A stretch of 64,000 nt of DNA from Pseudomonas sp. MYb185 (GTDB lineage: Bacteria > Pseudomonadota > Gammaproteobacteria > Pseudomonadales > Pseudomonadaceae). The stretch covers positions 192,071 to 256,070 of the forward strand of contig NZ_PCQD01000005.1 in NCBI RefSeq assembly GCF_002979975.1, written 5' to 3'. Of this stretch, positions 16,557 to 24,778 are shown in pieces; position 1 is the first letter of the stretch, and each line of letters opens with the position of its first letter. The position numbers and the translations under genes are program-made. The notes beneath the pieces were generated by a model. It was given only the letters and a program-made list of their open reading frames with translations. It did not search any database and was not told the DNA's origin.

Positions 16557-17740
16557 CCCAGGCAACACAAATCAAGATCCCCGCTACCTACCTGCGTGGC
16601 GGCACCAGCAAAGGCGTGTTCTTTCGTCTTGAAGACCTGCCAGCGTCCTGCCAGGTGCCGGGGGAGGCGCGTGATCGGTTGTTCATGCGCGTGATCGGCA
16701 GCCCCGACCCCTATGCGGCGCATATCGACGGCATGGGCGGCGCGACTTCCAGTACCAGCAAGTGCGTGATTCTGTCCAGGAGCAGTCAGCCGGAGCACGA
16801 TGTCGACTATCTCTACGGTCAGGTATCCATCGACAGCCCCTTCGTTGACTGGAGCGGCAACTGCGGCAACCTGTCTACCGGGGCGGGGGCCTTTGCTATC
16901 CACGCTGGTCTGGTCGACCCCGCGCGCATTCCCGAGAACGGGGTGTGCACGGTGCGCATCTGGCAGGCTAATATCGGCAAGACCATCATTGCCCAGGTAC
17001 CGGTGACCAATGGCCAGGTACAGGAAACCGGTGATTTCGAACTGGACGGGGTGACCTTCCCGGCGGCCGAGATCGTGCTGGAGTTTCTCGATCCGTCCGA
17101 TGACGGTGAGGAGGGCGGCTCGATGTTCCCCACCGGGAATCTGGTCGACGATCTGGAGGTGCCGGGGATCGGCACGCTCAAGGCGACCATGATCACCGCA
17201 GGTATCCCGACCGTGTTCGTCAATGCCGAGGATATCGGCTACCAGGGCACCGAGCTGCGCGAGGATATCAATGGTGATCCCGAGGCGCTGGCACGCTTCG
17301 AGGCCATCCGTATCGCCGGTGCGCTGCGCATGGGGTTGATCAGCAAGCCGGAGGAGGCCGCCAAGCGCCAGCATACGCCTAAGATCGCCTTCGTCTCGCG
17401 GCCCAAGGACTATCGGGCCTCCAGCGGCAAGCAGATCCAGGCGGGTGAGGTGGATCTGCTGGTACGGGCGCTGTCCATGGGCAAGCTGCACCACGCGATG
17501 ATGGGCACCGCGGCGGTGGCGATAGGGACGGCGGCGGCGATCCCTGGCACCCTGGTCAACCAGGCCGCCGGCGGCGGCGATCGCGAGGCCGTGCGCTTCG
17601 GCCATCCATCCGGCACCCTGCGGGTCGGTGCCGAAGCGCGTCAGGTGAACGGTGAGTGGCAGGTCACCAAGGCGATCATGAGTCGCAGCGCCCGTATCCT
17701 GATGGAAGGCTGGGTGCGGGTGCCGGCTGATACTTTTTGA
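16553..17740 (+). CDS. prpF: 2-Methylaconitate isomerase
   Basis: A 395-residue protein of the PrpF family (diaminopimelate-epimerase fold). It isomerises the 2-methylaconitate made by AcnD so that aconitase can finish the conversion to 2-methylisocitrate. The typical start Ile-Pro-Ala-Thr-Tyr-Leu-Arg-Gly-Gly-Thr-Ser-Lys-Gly-Val-Phe is present. Gly-Asn-Cys-Gly-Asn-Leu near residue 103 and Gly-Gly-Ala-Thr-Ser-Ser-Thr-Ser-Lys are also family features. AGGAG at 16542-16546 sits 6 bases before the ATG. The DUF559 stop overlaps this start. A strong terminator follows, and no prpD gene comes after it. Confidence 0.95.
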   Translation: MTQATQIKIPATYLRGGTSKGVFFRLEDLPASCQVPGEARDRLFMRVIGSPDPYAAHIDGMGGATSSTSKCVILSRSSQPEHDVDYLYGQVSIDSPFVDWSGNCGNLSTGAGAFAIHAGLVDPARIPENGVCTVRIWQANIGKTIIAQVPVTNGQVQETGDFELDGVTFPAAEIVLEFLDPSDDGEEGGSMFPTGNLVDDLEVPGIGTLKATMITAGIPTVFVNAEDIGYQGTELREDINGDPEALARFEAIRIAGALRMGLISKPEEAAKRQHTPKIAFVSRPKDYRASSGKQIQAGEVDLLVRALSMGKLHHAMMGTAAVAIGTAAAIPGTLVNQAAGGGDREAVRFGHPSGTLRVGAEARQVNGEWQVTKAIMSRSARILMEGWVRVPADTF

Positions 17741-17776
17741 GGCGCTGTCTTCGCTGATCATCGCGGGCAACCCAAG

Positions 17777-17809
17777 GGCCCCGGCAGGTTGACCTGTCGG
17801 GGCCTTTTT
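17777..17809 (+). terminator. Rho-independent terminator of the prp operon
   Basis: GGCCCCGGCAGGT pairs with ACCTGTCGGGGCC (one mismatch) around a short loop and is followed by TTTTTC. It ends the GntR-prpBC-acnD-DUF559-prpF unit. Confidence 0.88.
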
Positions 17810-17968
17810 CATGGGAGGCCGTTATTCCGGTATTCTTTCCAGGTTAGCCAGGCCTGCTCTGCAGGCACTCTGGCGAACGGCAAGAATCGCATTTGAACTG
17901 GTGTGGTGAATTACCTAACCTGCAGTTCATCATCTGAAAGCGGTAGTCACACATGAGTGGAGTCAACG

Positions 17969-18757
17969 ATGGATCTGAATCTAGCCGGTAAGCGCGTCCT
18001 GGTAGGCGGGGCCAGTCAGGGATTGGGGGCAGCCTGTGCCCGGCAATTGGCCTTGCAGGGTGCGGAAATCATTGCCCTGGCGCGCAGCGAGGACAAGCTC
18101 GTGGAACTGGTCGCCCAGTTACCGAGCGCCGAAGGGCAGAAACATGGGTATATCTGTGTCGACTCCACCGACCTCCCGGCACTGACGGTTTCAGTGCAGA
18201 CGGAGATCGAGCAGGGCGGGGCCATCTGTGTATGGTTGAACAATACCGGCGGCCCGGCGCCGGGACCGGCCCATCTGGCGACGCCGGAAAGCTATGCGGC
18301 GGCATTCCAGCAGCACCTGCTGAGCAGCCAGACGATCCTGCAGCTGCTGCTGCCGGGCATGCGTGAGTTCGCTTACGGGCGCATCATCAACGTGCTGTCG
18401 ACCTCGGTGAAAACGCCGATTCCCAATCTGGGTGTGTCCAACAGCATCCGCGCAGCCATGGCCAACTGGGCCAAGACCCTGTCCAGCGAGCTGGCAGCCA
18501 GTGGCATCACGGTGAACAATGTGCTGCCGGGACTGACCCGCACCGCGCGTCTGGAAAGCCTGTTGGCCTATCGCGCAAAGGCCAGCGGCAAGACCGGGCA
18601 GGAAGCCGAACAGGAGTTGTTGCAGAGCATTCCCGCCCGGCGTTTCGCCGAGCCGGAAGAGTTCGCCAATGCGGTGGGCTTTCTGGCATCGCCGGCGGCG
18701 GCCTTCATCAATGGCATCAATCTGCCGATCGATGGTGGCGCTACCGCCAGCTTGTAG
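17969..18757 (+). CDS. Atypical short-chain dehydrogenase/reductase
   Basis: A 262-residue Rossmann-fold SDR. The nucleotide-binding motif Gly-Gly-Ala-Ser-Gln-Gly-Leu-Gly is intact near residues 14-21, and Asn-Asn-Thr-Gly-Gly replaces the usual Asn-Asn-Ala-Gly. The catalytic Tyr-x-x-x-Lys is missing: the aligned stretch is Gly-Val-Ser-Asn-Ser-Ile-Arg-Ala-Ala, so Ser and Arg stand where Tyr and Lys should be. It still has Asn-Asn-Val-Leu-Pro-Gly and a C-terminal Asp-Gly-Gly. The protein may use different chemistry or bind nucleotide without reducing anything. GGAG at 17959-17962 lies 6 bases before the ATG at 17969. A GTG at 17957 is less likely. It stands alone after the prp terminator. Confidence 0.85.
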   Translation: MDLNLAGKRVLVGGASQGLGAACARQLALQGAEIIALARSEDKLVELVAQLPSAEGQKHGYICVDSTDLPALTVSVQTEIEQGGAICVWLNNTGGPAPGPAHLATPESYAAAFQQHLLSSQTILQLLLPGMREFAYGRIINVLSTSVKTPIPNLGVSNSIRAAMANWAKTLSSELAASGITVNNVLPGLTRTARLESLLAYRAKASGKTGQEAEQELLQSIPARRFAEPEEFANAVGFLASPAAAFINGINLPIDGGATASL

Positions 18758-18772
18758 CGGGGTAGGAGGGCC

Positions 18773-18797
18773 CGCAGCCAGCCGAGCGCTGGCTGCG
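18773..18797. terminator. Hairpin between convergent SDR and folD
   Basis: CGCAGCCAGC pairs with GCTGGCTGCG around a 5-base loop. It lies between two converging genes and could serve both, although no T-tract follows on either strand. Confidence 0.5.
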
Positions 18798-18806
18798 GCG
18801 CCTGTA

Positions 18807-19661
<855 letters not shown>

Positions 19662-19751
19662 GATGTTCCTGGGCGGTGCATAGAATGCTGCAATTGTCGC
19701 ACGCGGCGGGGCTTGGGCAAAAGGGCACGGGCGGTTGGATTCTTAACTTAC

Positions 19752-19763
19752 TCAAATATTTGA
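19752..19763 (+). promoter_or_regulatory. A/T palindrome upstream of the tRNA promoter
   Basis: TCAAATATTTGA is a perfect 12-bp palindrome within an A/T-rich stretch (19749-19780) just upstream of the tRNA -35 hexamer. An UP-element or nucleoid-protein site is possible. It is also about 90 bases before folD on the other strand. Confidence 0.35.
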
Positions 19764-19782
19764 AAAAAATGCGAATTCATCG

Positions 19783-19811
19783 TTGACGGGAAGATGGGGG
19801 CTGAGTATTAT
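19783..19811 (+). promoter_or_regulatory. Promoter of the tRNA cluster
   Basis: TTGACG (19783-19788), a 17-base spacer and TATTAT (19806-19811) point toward tRNA-Arg. A GC-rich stretch (TCGCCCCGC) follows, typical of stable-RNA promoters under stringent control. The leader to the tRNA is about 80 bases. Confidence 0.75.
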
Positions 19812-19900
19812 TCGCCCCGCTTCACAAACACAACGAAGTCGGTTTGGAAGGCGATCAGGCTCCAGCATTTCAGGCCTTCGGGATTGAATATGTGCGTTAG

Positions 19901-19977
19901 GCGCCCGTAGCTCAGTTGGATAGAGCACCCGCCTTCTAAGCGGGTGGTCGCAGGTTCGAATCCTGCCGGGCGCGCCA
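19901..19977 (+). tRNA. tRNA-Arg (UCU)
   Basis: A 77-base cloverleaf. The acceptor stem GCGCCCG pairs with CGGGCGC, the discriminator is G, and CCA is encoded. The anticodon stem CCCGC/GCGGG encloses CTTCTAA, giving anticodon TCT for AGA codons. The T arm has GGTTCGAATCC. Confidence 0.97.
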
Positions 19978-20028
19978 CGCGCACATGGTACGATTCGACG
20001 AAGATGTGTTAGTGTTGCAGCTGTAATG

Positions 20029-20104
20029 GTGGGCGTAGCTCAGTCGGTAGAGCACAGGATTGTGGCTCCTGGTGTCGTGGGTTCGATCCCCATCGTCCAC
20101 CCCA
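20029..20104 (+). tRNA. tRNA-His (GUG)
   Basis: A 76-base cloverleaf. The acceptor GTGGGCG pairs with CGTCCAC (one G-T pair), and the CCA end is encoded. The anticodon loop TTGTGGC gives GTG. The base just before the stem (20028) is G and can be the extra G-1 facing the C discriminator at 20101, a histidine tRNA hallmark. Confidence 0.97.
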
Positions 20105-20111
20105 TTTCAGC

Positions 20112-20141
20112 GAAAACGCCAGGCTCCAGCCTGGCGTTTTC
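20112..20141. terminator. Hairpin between tRNA-His and tRNA-Leu
   Basis: GAAAACGCCAGGC pairs perfectly with GCCTGGCGTTTTC around TCCA. The 13-bp stem ends in four T on the plus strand and would look the same on the minus strand. It may end part of the transcripts after tRNA-His or serve as a processing signal. Confidence 0.65.
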
Positions 20142-20158
20142 GTATCTGAACCCGGTTT

Positions 20159-20243
20159 GCGGACGTGGTGGAATTGGTAGACACACCAGATTTAGGTTCT
20201 GGCGCCGCGAGGTGTGAGAGTTCGAGTCTCTCCGTCCGCACCA
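20159..20243 (+). tRNA. tRNA-Leu (UAG)
   Basis: An 85-base type II tRNA with a long variable arm. The acceptor GCGGACG pairs with CGTCCGC, the discriminator is A, and CCA is encoded. The anticodon stem CCAGA/TCTGG encloses TTTAGGT, giving TAG for CUA codons. Confidence 0.96.
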
Positions 20244-20344
20244 TTCAAATACTTTCGGTTCCCGCCCTTGTGCGCCCGGCCTCATGAATTGACGGCTGCG
20301 GTCAATGCTGCCCTCCGGGTGTGCCATTACACACGAGCGGATAA

Positions 20345-20797
20345 ATGGGCGGGTATGGCATGTGGGAAATATCCGGCTATCTCGGCCTCTTTCTGGCTTC
20401 CTTTATTGCTGCTACCTTTCTGCCGCTGCAGTCGGAGGTGGTGCTTGCCGCGCTGCTACTGGCAGGCGATTATCCAACCCCCGCGTTATTCCTGATAGCG
20501 ACCCTGGGCAATGTGCTCGGCTCGCTGGTGAACTGGGTGCTGGGGCGCTATATCGTCCGCTGGCAGCATGAGAGCTGGTTTCCGGTGTCGGAGCATAAGC
20601 TGGGCAAGGCGCAGGCGGCCTATCAGCGATATGGTTTCTGGTCGCTGCTGCTGAGTTGGGCGCCGCTGATCGGTGATCCGCTGACCCTGGCGGCGGGCGT
20701 GATGCGCGAGCCGCTATGGCGTTTTCTGCTGCTGGTCACCCTGGCCAAGGCCGGGCGCTACGCTGTGGTGATCGTGCTTACCCTGAACTGGCTCTGA
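20345..20797 (+). CDS. YqaA/DedA-like small membrane protein
   Basis: A 150-residue inner-membrane protein resembling the YqaA branch of the DedA (VTT domain) family. Leu-Pro-Leu-Gln-Ser-Glu-Val-Val-Leu-Ala-Ala-Leu near residue 30 and Ala-Thr-Leu-Gly-Asn-Val-Leu-Gly-Ser-Leu-Val-Asn-Trp near 52-64 are the conserved half-helix motifs. Further hydrophobic segments lie at about 95-115 and 125-148. DedA-superfamily proteins are lipid transporters or needed for membrane-potential homeostasis; this one's substrate is unknown. The first ATG is at 20345 and another in-frame ATG at 20360 would remove five residues. Neither has a good ribosome site. It starts about 100 bases after tRNA-Leu. Confidence 0.82.
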   Translation: MGGYGMWEISGYLGLFLASFIAATFLPLQSEVVLAALLLAGDYPTPALFLIATLGNVLGSLVNWVLGRYIVRWQHESWFPVSEHKLGKAQAAYQRYGFWSLLLSWAPLIGDPLTLAAGVMREPLWRFLLLVTLAKAGRYAVVIVLTLNWL

Positions 20798-20809
20798 GTC
20801 CCTGCAGGA

Positions 20810-22180
20810 TCACTGCGCCTGGCGGGAAAACAGCCGGGTTGCCATCAGGCCTGCCGGAGTGTGGTGGCTGGTCGGGGCCATCAGGTCGATCAGTCGCTGG
20901 GTTCTGGCCGGCTCGGGCAATGCTTGCAGTTCTTGCTGCAGCAGCCGCTGCCCCGAATTGAAGTCTCCCTTTGGGGTGGTGCCTTTGCCGGTATTTCCTG
21001 GACTGGCAAATCGTCTTGCCGGCTTGGTTTTAGCTGATCCCTGCCACTCGCCGGCTATCCAGTCGTACAGCAGCTGTTGCTCGTAGGGGCTGAATACGCC
21101 GAACATCGGTGCCCGGTTGCCCTGGATCAGTTGCCAGAAACGACTGGCCTCGGGGTCTGCATGGCGGCGAATCCAGTCACGTTTTTCCAGGGCGGCAAGA
21201 AAACCGCCGATCCGGCCTGTCTCGCTCAGCCATTCATTGACCGTGCGACCTTCTATGCGGCAGAAATCCGCATGCATGTTGCGTGCAATCCTGGCTTTCT
21301 GCTCCAGTACCCGGTGCAGTTCCTGCTCCAGATTGAATCCGGTGATGACTGCGGTCGCGGACAGCCCCAGTTCATTCAGCTGATAGCCGCGCCTGACCCG
21401 GTCGTAGAATGCCTGGCGGTTGCCCGTGGTCGGCAGGTTGTCCAGCACCGCTTGGGCGGCCTTCTTTGCATGGCCGGTAGCGGCATTGTCGATGGTGACA
21501 TGCAACTGGAAATAATAGGGATCGATATCCAGTTCGCCGAGCTCGTAGGTAGTGATCAGCAGGTGCAGGGGCAGTTGCTCATAGCCCAGGTTGTAACCAA
21601 TCAGCTCCGGCAGGAACTCCGCCGCCAGATGGCCCAGCGCAAGTTGCTGGGCGCCCTGGACAAAATGGTCGGCGGGGAGGGTGTCGATATCATCGATATC
21701 GTGGCTGGCGAGCAGCTGTTTGTAGAGCAGGACATGATTCTGCGTCGCCTCGCCATCGCCGAGCTCCTCAAGGTAAGTGCGTACCAGGGTATGGAAGCGC
21801 CAGTCCTGCCAGTGGGGGAGGACGCCATACAGCCAGGCACCATCCACCAGTTTGGTGGGGGCGACATTGCGTAGGAAATACAGGGCGTGGGCACGATTGC
21901 TGAAGAAGCGTCGTGGCTGGCCCTGCTTGCGGGCTGTCAGATAATCCCGGTAAGCCTGTGCGGTGCGCGCATGGCTGGCGGTGACCCATTCGCCCAACTG
22001 CAGCGGGTCGGCGGGTAGATCGCAGGGGCAGGCTGTCGTCAGTCGCAATTGCTCGCGCAGAAACTGGCGGCCGCTGGTAAGGTGCTGTTGCGGCGCATGC
22101 AGCAGATCCTGGTAGAGCGCGACGAGATCCTGCGGGCTGCGAGTTGTATGGTGCTGGATGGGCGTGCTCAGCATGGTCAT
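20810..22180 (-). CDS. Haem-oxygenase-like diiron protein (iron-containing redox enzyme family)
   Basis: A 456-residue cytoplasmic protein. Its central 200 residues match the haem-oxygenase-like diiron (HDO) superfamily. Tyr-Leu-Glu-Glu-Leu-Gly-Asp-Gly-Glu-Ala-Thr-Gln-Asn-His supplies one Glu/His ligand group. A second group lies in Tyr-Glu-Leu-Gly-Glu followed by Leu-His-Val-Thr-Ile-Asp-Asn and Gly-His-Ala. Family members include N-oxygenases and oxidative C-C cleaving enzymes, but I cannot assign a substrate here. The C-terminal 110 residues are polar and unlike the core. The frame begins at 22240. I chose the ATG at 22180, about 9 bases after AGGA; 22174 is also possible. It has no metabolic neighbours and is convergent with the YqaA gene. 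Confidence 0.75.
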   Translation of the reverse strand: MTMLSTPIQHHTTRSPQDLVALYQDLLHAPQQHLTSGRQFLREQLRLTTACPCDLPADPLQLGEWVTASHARTAQAYRDYLTARKQGQPRRFFSNRAHALYFLRNVAPTKLVDGAWLYGVLPHWQDWRFHTLVRTYLEELGDGEATQNHVLLYKQLLASHDIDDIDTLPADHFVQGAQQLALGHLAAEFLPELIGYNLGYEQLPLHLLITTYELGELDIDPYYFQLHVTIDNAATGHAKKAAQAVLDNLPTTGNRQAFYDRVRRGYQLNELGLSATAVITGFNLEQELHRVLEQKARIARNMHADFCRIEGRTVNEWLSETGRIGGFLAALEKRDWIRRHADPEASRFWQLIQGNRAPMFGVFSPYEQQLLYDWIAGEWQGSAKTKPARRFASPGNTGKGTTPKGDFNSGQRLLQQELQALPEPARTQRLIDLMAPTSHHTPAGLMATRLFSRQAQ

Positions 22181-22510
22181 ATTTCTCTGTCCTGGTCGGG
22201 GGTGGGCCGCATGCATGAATGTCATGGACAAATGCTGCATGCTGCCTTACCTCGGCATGATTGCGTCGCTGGTAGGTATTTCGAGCCGGGGCCGGCAGAA
22301 AGATTCAATCAATAGGCTGGTTGGTGCCGGAACGGAGTGGCGGGCTGAGGCTCTGCGGCGGCGTATGCAGGGCACTGGCGGCGGATGTGGGGGCGCTGTC
22401 GGAAAATCTGTGCAGCTAAGGCGTGACGGGATGATGACTTCCGGCGCGTGAGCGACTAGAATGTGCGCCTTTTATTTATTCACTCATTGTCTGTTCAACG
22501 AGGACTCTAC
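22181..22510. other. Non-coding stretch between the HDO gene and tig
   Basis: About 330 bases without a supported gene. It must hold the promoters of the divergent HDO gene and tig. For tig the best candidate is ATGACT (22434-22439), a 17-base spacer and TAGAAT (22457-22462), which is weak at -35. An A/T-rich leader and GAGGA (22500-22504) follow. I see no repeat or RNA gene. Confidence 0.5.
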
Positions 22511-23851
22511 ATGCAAGTTTCGGTTGAAACCATCTCCGGTCTTGAGCGCCGCATGACTGTCGGCATTCCTGCCGAGCGCATCGAAAATGAAGTCAACAAG
22601 CGCCTGCAGCAGACAGCTAGCCGTGCACGTGTTGATGGTTTCCGTCCGGGCAAGGTGCCGATGAGCGTGATCCGCAAGCGCTTTGGTGCATCTGCACGTC
22701 AGGAAGTCATTGGCGAAGTCATCCAGTCCTCTTTCTATGAAGCGGTGGTTCAGGAGAAGCTGAACCCGGCCGGTGCACCGAGCGTCGAGCCCAAGTCGAT
22801 CGACGAAGGTACGGATTTCGAATATATCGCCACTTTCGAGGTGTATCCGGAAGTGACACTGGCCGACTTTTCCGAGATCGCAGTAGAGCGCATCGACGCT
22901 GAAGTCACCGATGCCGATCTGGAAAACATGCTGGAAATCCTGCGCAAGCAGCACACCAGCTACGAGGCAGTGGAGCGGGCCGCTGAGGATGGCGATCAGC
23001 TGACCATCGATTTCACCGGTCGCATCGACGGCGAAGCCTTCCAGGGCGGCACTGCCAGCAACAGCAAGCTGGTGCTGGGTTCCGGCCGTATGATCCCCGG
23101 CTTTGAAGATGGTCTGGTCGGTGCCAAGGCTGGTGAAACCCGCACTGTCAGCGTTACCTTCCCCGAGGACTACCAGAACCTGGATCTGGCCGGCAAGGCC
23201 GCCGAGTTCGAAATCATCGTGCACGAGGTGGCTGCTTCCCAGTTGCCCGAGCTCAACGATGAATTCTTTGCCCGCTTCGGGGTGGAAGAGGGTGGCATCG
23301 AAGGTTTCCGTACCGAAGTACGCAAGAACATGGAGCGTGAGCTGCGCCAGGCGATCAAGTCCAAGACCAAGAACCAGGTCATGGATGGTCTGCTGAAAAC
23401 CAACGAGGTCGAAGTACCGAAAGCGCTGATCAGCAGCGAGATCGACCGTCTGCGGGCCCAGGCCGTACAGCAGTTCGGCGGCGCCAACATCGACCCGAGC
23501 CAACTGCCGGCGGAACTGTTCGAAGAGCAGGCCAAGCGTCGCGTCAGCCTGGGCCTGATCGTGGCCGAGATCGTCAAGAAGAACGAGATCAAGCCGGACA
23601 ACGACCGGGTTCGCGCGATGATCGAAGATCTGGCTTCGGCCTACCAGGAGCCCGAGCAGGTGGTGAACTGGTACATGCAGAACGAGCAGCAGCTTGCCGA
23701 GATTCAGTCGGTTGTACTGGAAGAGCAAGTCGTGGATACTGTGCTACAGCAGGCCAAGGTGACCGACAAGCAGGTCGCCTACGAAGAGGCGGTCAAGCCG
23801 GCTCAACCCGAACAGGCTGACGACGAAGCGCAGAGCAGCACAGACGAATAA
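22511..23851 (+). CDS. tig: Trigger factor
   Basis: A 446-residue ribosome-bound chaperone and peptidyl-prolyl isomerase that meets nascent chains at the exit tunnel. The ribosome-binding signature Gly-Phe-Arg-Pro-Gly-Lys-Val-Pro is at about residues 43-50. The FKBP-type PPIase domain (about 150-245) contains [10 protein letters not shown] and Ile-Pro-Gly-Phe-Glu-Asp-Gly-Leu. The helical arms and C-terminal domain follow and end in an acidic tail. The frame begins 16 codons earlier, but GAGGA lies 6 bases before the ATG at 22511 and the protein family begins with this Met. It heads the tig-clpP-clpX-lon block. Confidence 0.97.
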   Translation: MQVSVETISGLERRMTVGIPAERIENEVNKRLQQTASRARVDGFRPGKVPMSVIRKRFGASARQEVIGEVIQSSFYEAVVQEKLNPAGAPSVEPKSIDEGTDFEYIATFEVYPEVTLADFSEIAVERIDAEVTDADLENMLEILRKQHTSYEAVERAAEDGDQLTIDFTGRIDGEAFQGGTASNSKLVLGSGRMIPGFEDGLVGAKAGETRTVSVTFPEDYQNLDLAGKAAEFEIIVHEVAASQLPELNDEFFARFGVEEGGIEGFRTEVRKNMERELRQAIKSKTKNQVMDGLLKTNEVEVPKALISSEIDRLRAQAVQQFGGANIDPSQLPAELFEEQAKRRVSLGLIVAEIVKKNEIKPDNDRVRAMIEDLASAYQEPEQVVNWYMQNEQQLAEIQSVVLEEQVVDTVLQQAKVTDKQVAYEEAVKPAQPEQADDEAQSSTDE

Positions 23852-23877
23852 TCGTCGCCGATGTTACGCAGTGCATT

Positions 23878-23902
23878 GAGCCAGCCTTCGGGCTGGCTCA
23901 TG
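23878..23902 (+). terminator. Hairpin after tig
   Basis: GAGCCAGCC and GGCTGGCTC form a 9-bp stem closed by the stable TTCG tetraloop, followed by ATGTGTTT. It is a probable partial terminator between tig and clpP. Confidence 0.65.
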
Positions 23903-23973
23903 TGTTTATGCAAGCCCCGATCACACTGTCCAGGGGTTTTACGCGATAGGCAAACGTGGAGTGACACCAGAGC

Positions 23974-24615
23974 ATGATTCATAACAGCTATACCGGGTTA
24001 CCGCCGGAAATCCAGGCCGCAGGCGGTCTTGTGCCCATGGTTGTCGAACAGTCGGCACGGGGCGAGCGTTCCTATGATATCTATTCGCGTCTGCTCAAGG
24101 AGCGGGTGATTTTCCTGGTCGGTCAGGTAGAGGATTACATGGCCAACCTGGTGGTGGCCCAGCTGCTGTTCCTGGAGTCGGAAAACCCGGACAAGGACAT
24201 CCACCTGTATATCAACTCGCCTGGCGGCTCGGTAACCGCCGGCATGGCGATCTACGACACCATGCAGTTCATCAAGCCCAACGTCAGCACCCTGTGCATC
24301 GGCCAGGCCTGCAGCATGGGTGCGTTCCTGTTGGCCGGCGGCGCTGAGGGCAAGCGGTTCGCTTTGCCGCATTCGCGGGTGATGATCCACCAGCCGCTCG
24401 GTGGCTTCCAGGGGCAGGCGTCGGACATCGAGATCCATGCCCGTGAGATTCTCTATATCCGCGAGCGTCTGAACAAGGTGCTGGCACATCACACTGGCCA
24501 GCCGCTGGATGTGATCGCCCGAGACACCGATCGTGACCGTTTCATGAGCGCTGCCGAGGCGGTCGAATACGGTCTGATCGACCAGATGCTGGAGAGCCGT
24601 CCAGCGGCCGAATAA
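23974..24615 (+). CDS. clpP: ATP-dependent Clp protease proteolytic subunit
   Basis: This 213-residue serine peptidase forms the 14-subunit chamber used by ClpX and ClpA. The catalytic triad is visible: Ser114 in Gln-Ala-Cys-Ser-Met-Gly-Ala, His139 in Met-Ile-His-Gln-Pro, and an Asp in Arg-Asp-Thr-Asp-Arg-Asp near residue 188. Positions are three higher than in the E. coli precursor. Residues 1-15 or so are a propeptide. It is followed by an 8-bp hairpin and then clpX. No heat-shock promoter like those of clpX and lon is visible directly upstream. Confidence 0.97.
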   Translation: MIHNSYTGLPPEIQAAGGLVPMVVEQSARGERSYDIYSRLLKERVIFLVGQVEDYMANLVVAQLLFLESENPDKDIHLYINSPGGSVTAGMAIYDTMQFIKPNVSTLCIGQACSMGAFLLAGGAEGKRFALPHSRVMIHQPLGGFQGQASDIEIHAREILYIRERLNKVLAHHTGQPLDVIARDTDRDRFMSAAEAVEYGLIDQMLESRPAAE

Positions 24616-24639
24616 CGGCCTGACGCACCGATTTAACGA

Positions 24640-24658
24640 CCCGGGCAGTATGCCCGGG
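24640..24658 (+). terminator. Hairpin after clpP
   Basis: CCCGGGCA and TGCCCGGG pair around GTA; CCCTTCATGTTCC follows. This is a short GC-rich hairpin of terminator type without a long T-tract. clpX has its own promoter downstream. Confidence 0.6.
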
Positions 24659-24714
24659 CCCTTCATGTTCCTTCAGCCAGACCGGTATTGTCGGTACGGG
24701 TTGGATGGATTGCA

Positions 24715-24743
24715 CTTGCAAACAGGCTTGGCAGCCCTCATCT
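24715..24743 (+). promoter_or_regulatory. Sigma-32-type promoter of clpX
   Basis: CTTGCAA (24715-24721), a 14-base spacer and CCTCATCT (24736-24743). The heat-shock consensus is CTTGAAA and CCCCATNT, so there is one mismatch in each box. The same -10 box and the same spacer length occur before lon. Confidence 0.7.
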
Positions 24744-24778
24744 TTATCCAAAGAGTGATCTGCAAGCAGGGGTTTTAG

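Noticed and set aside
19901-22510. Integrated island at the tRNA cluster
   Set aside because: No integrase, no duplicated tRNA 3' end and no direct repeat found. The two genes after the tRNAs look chromosomal.
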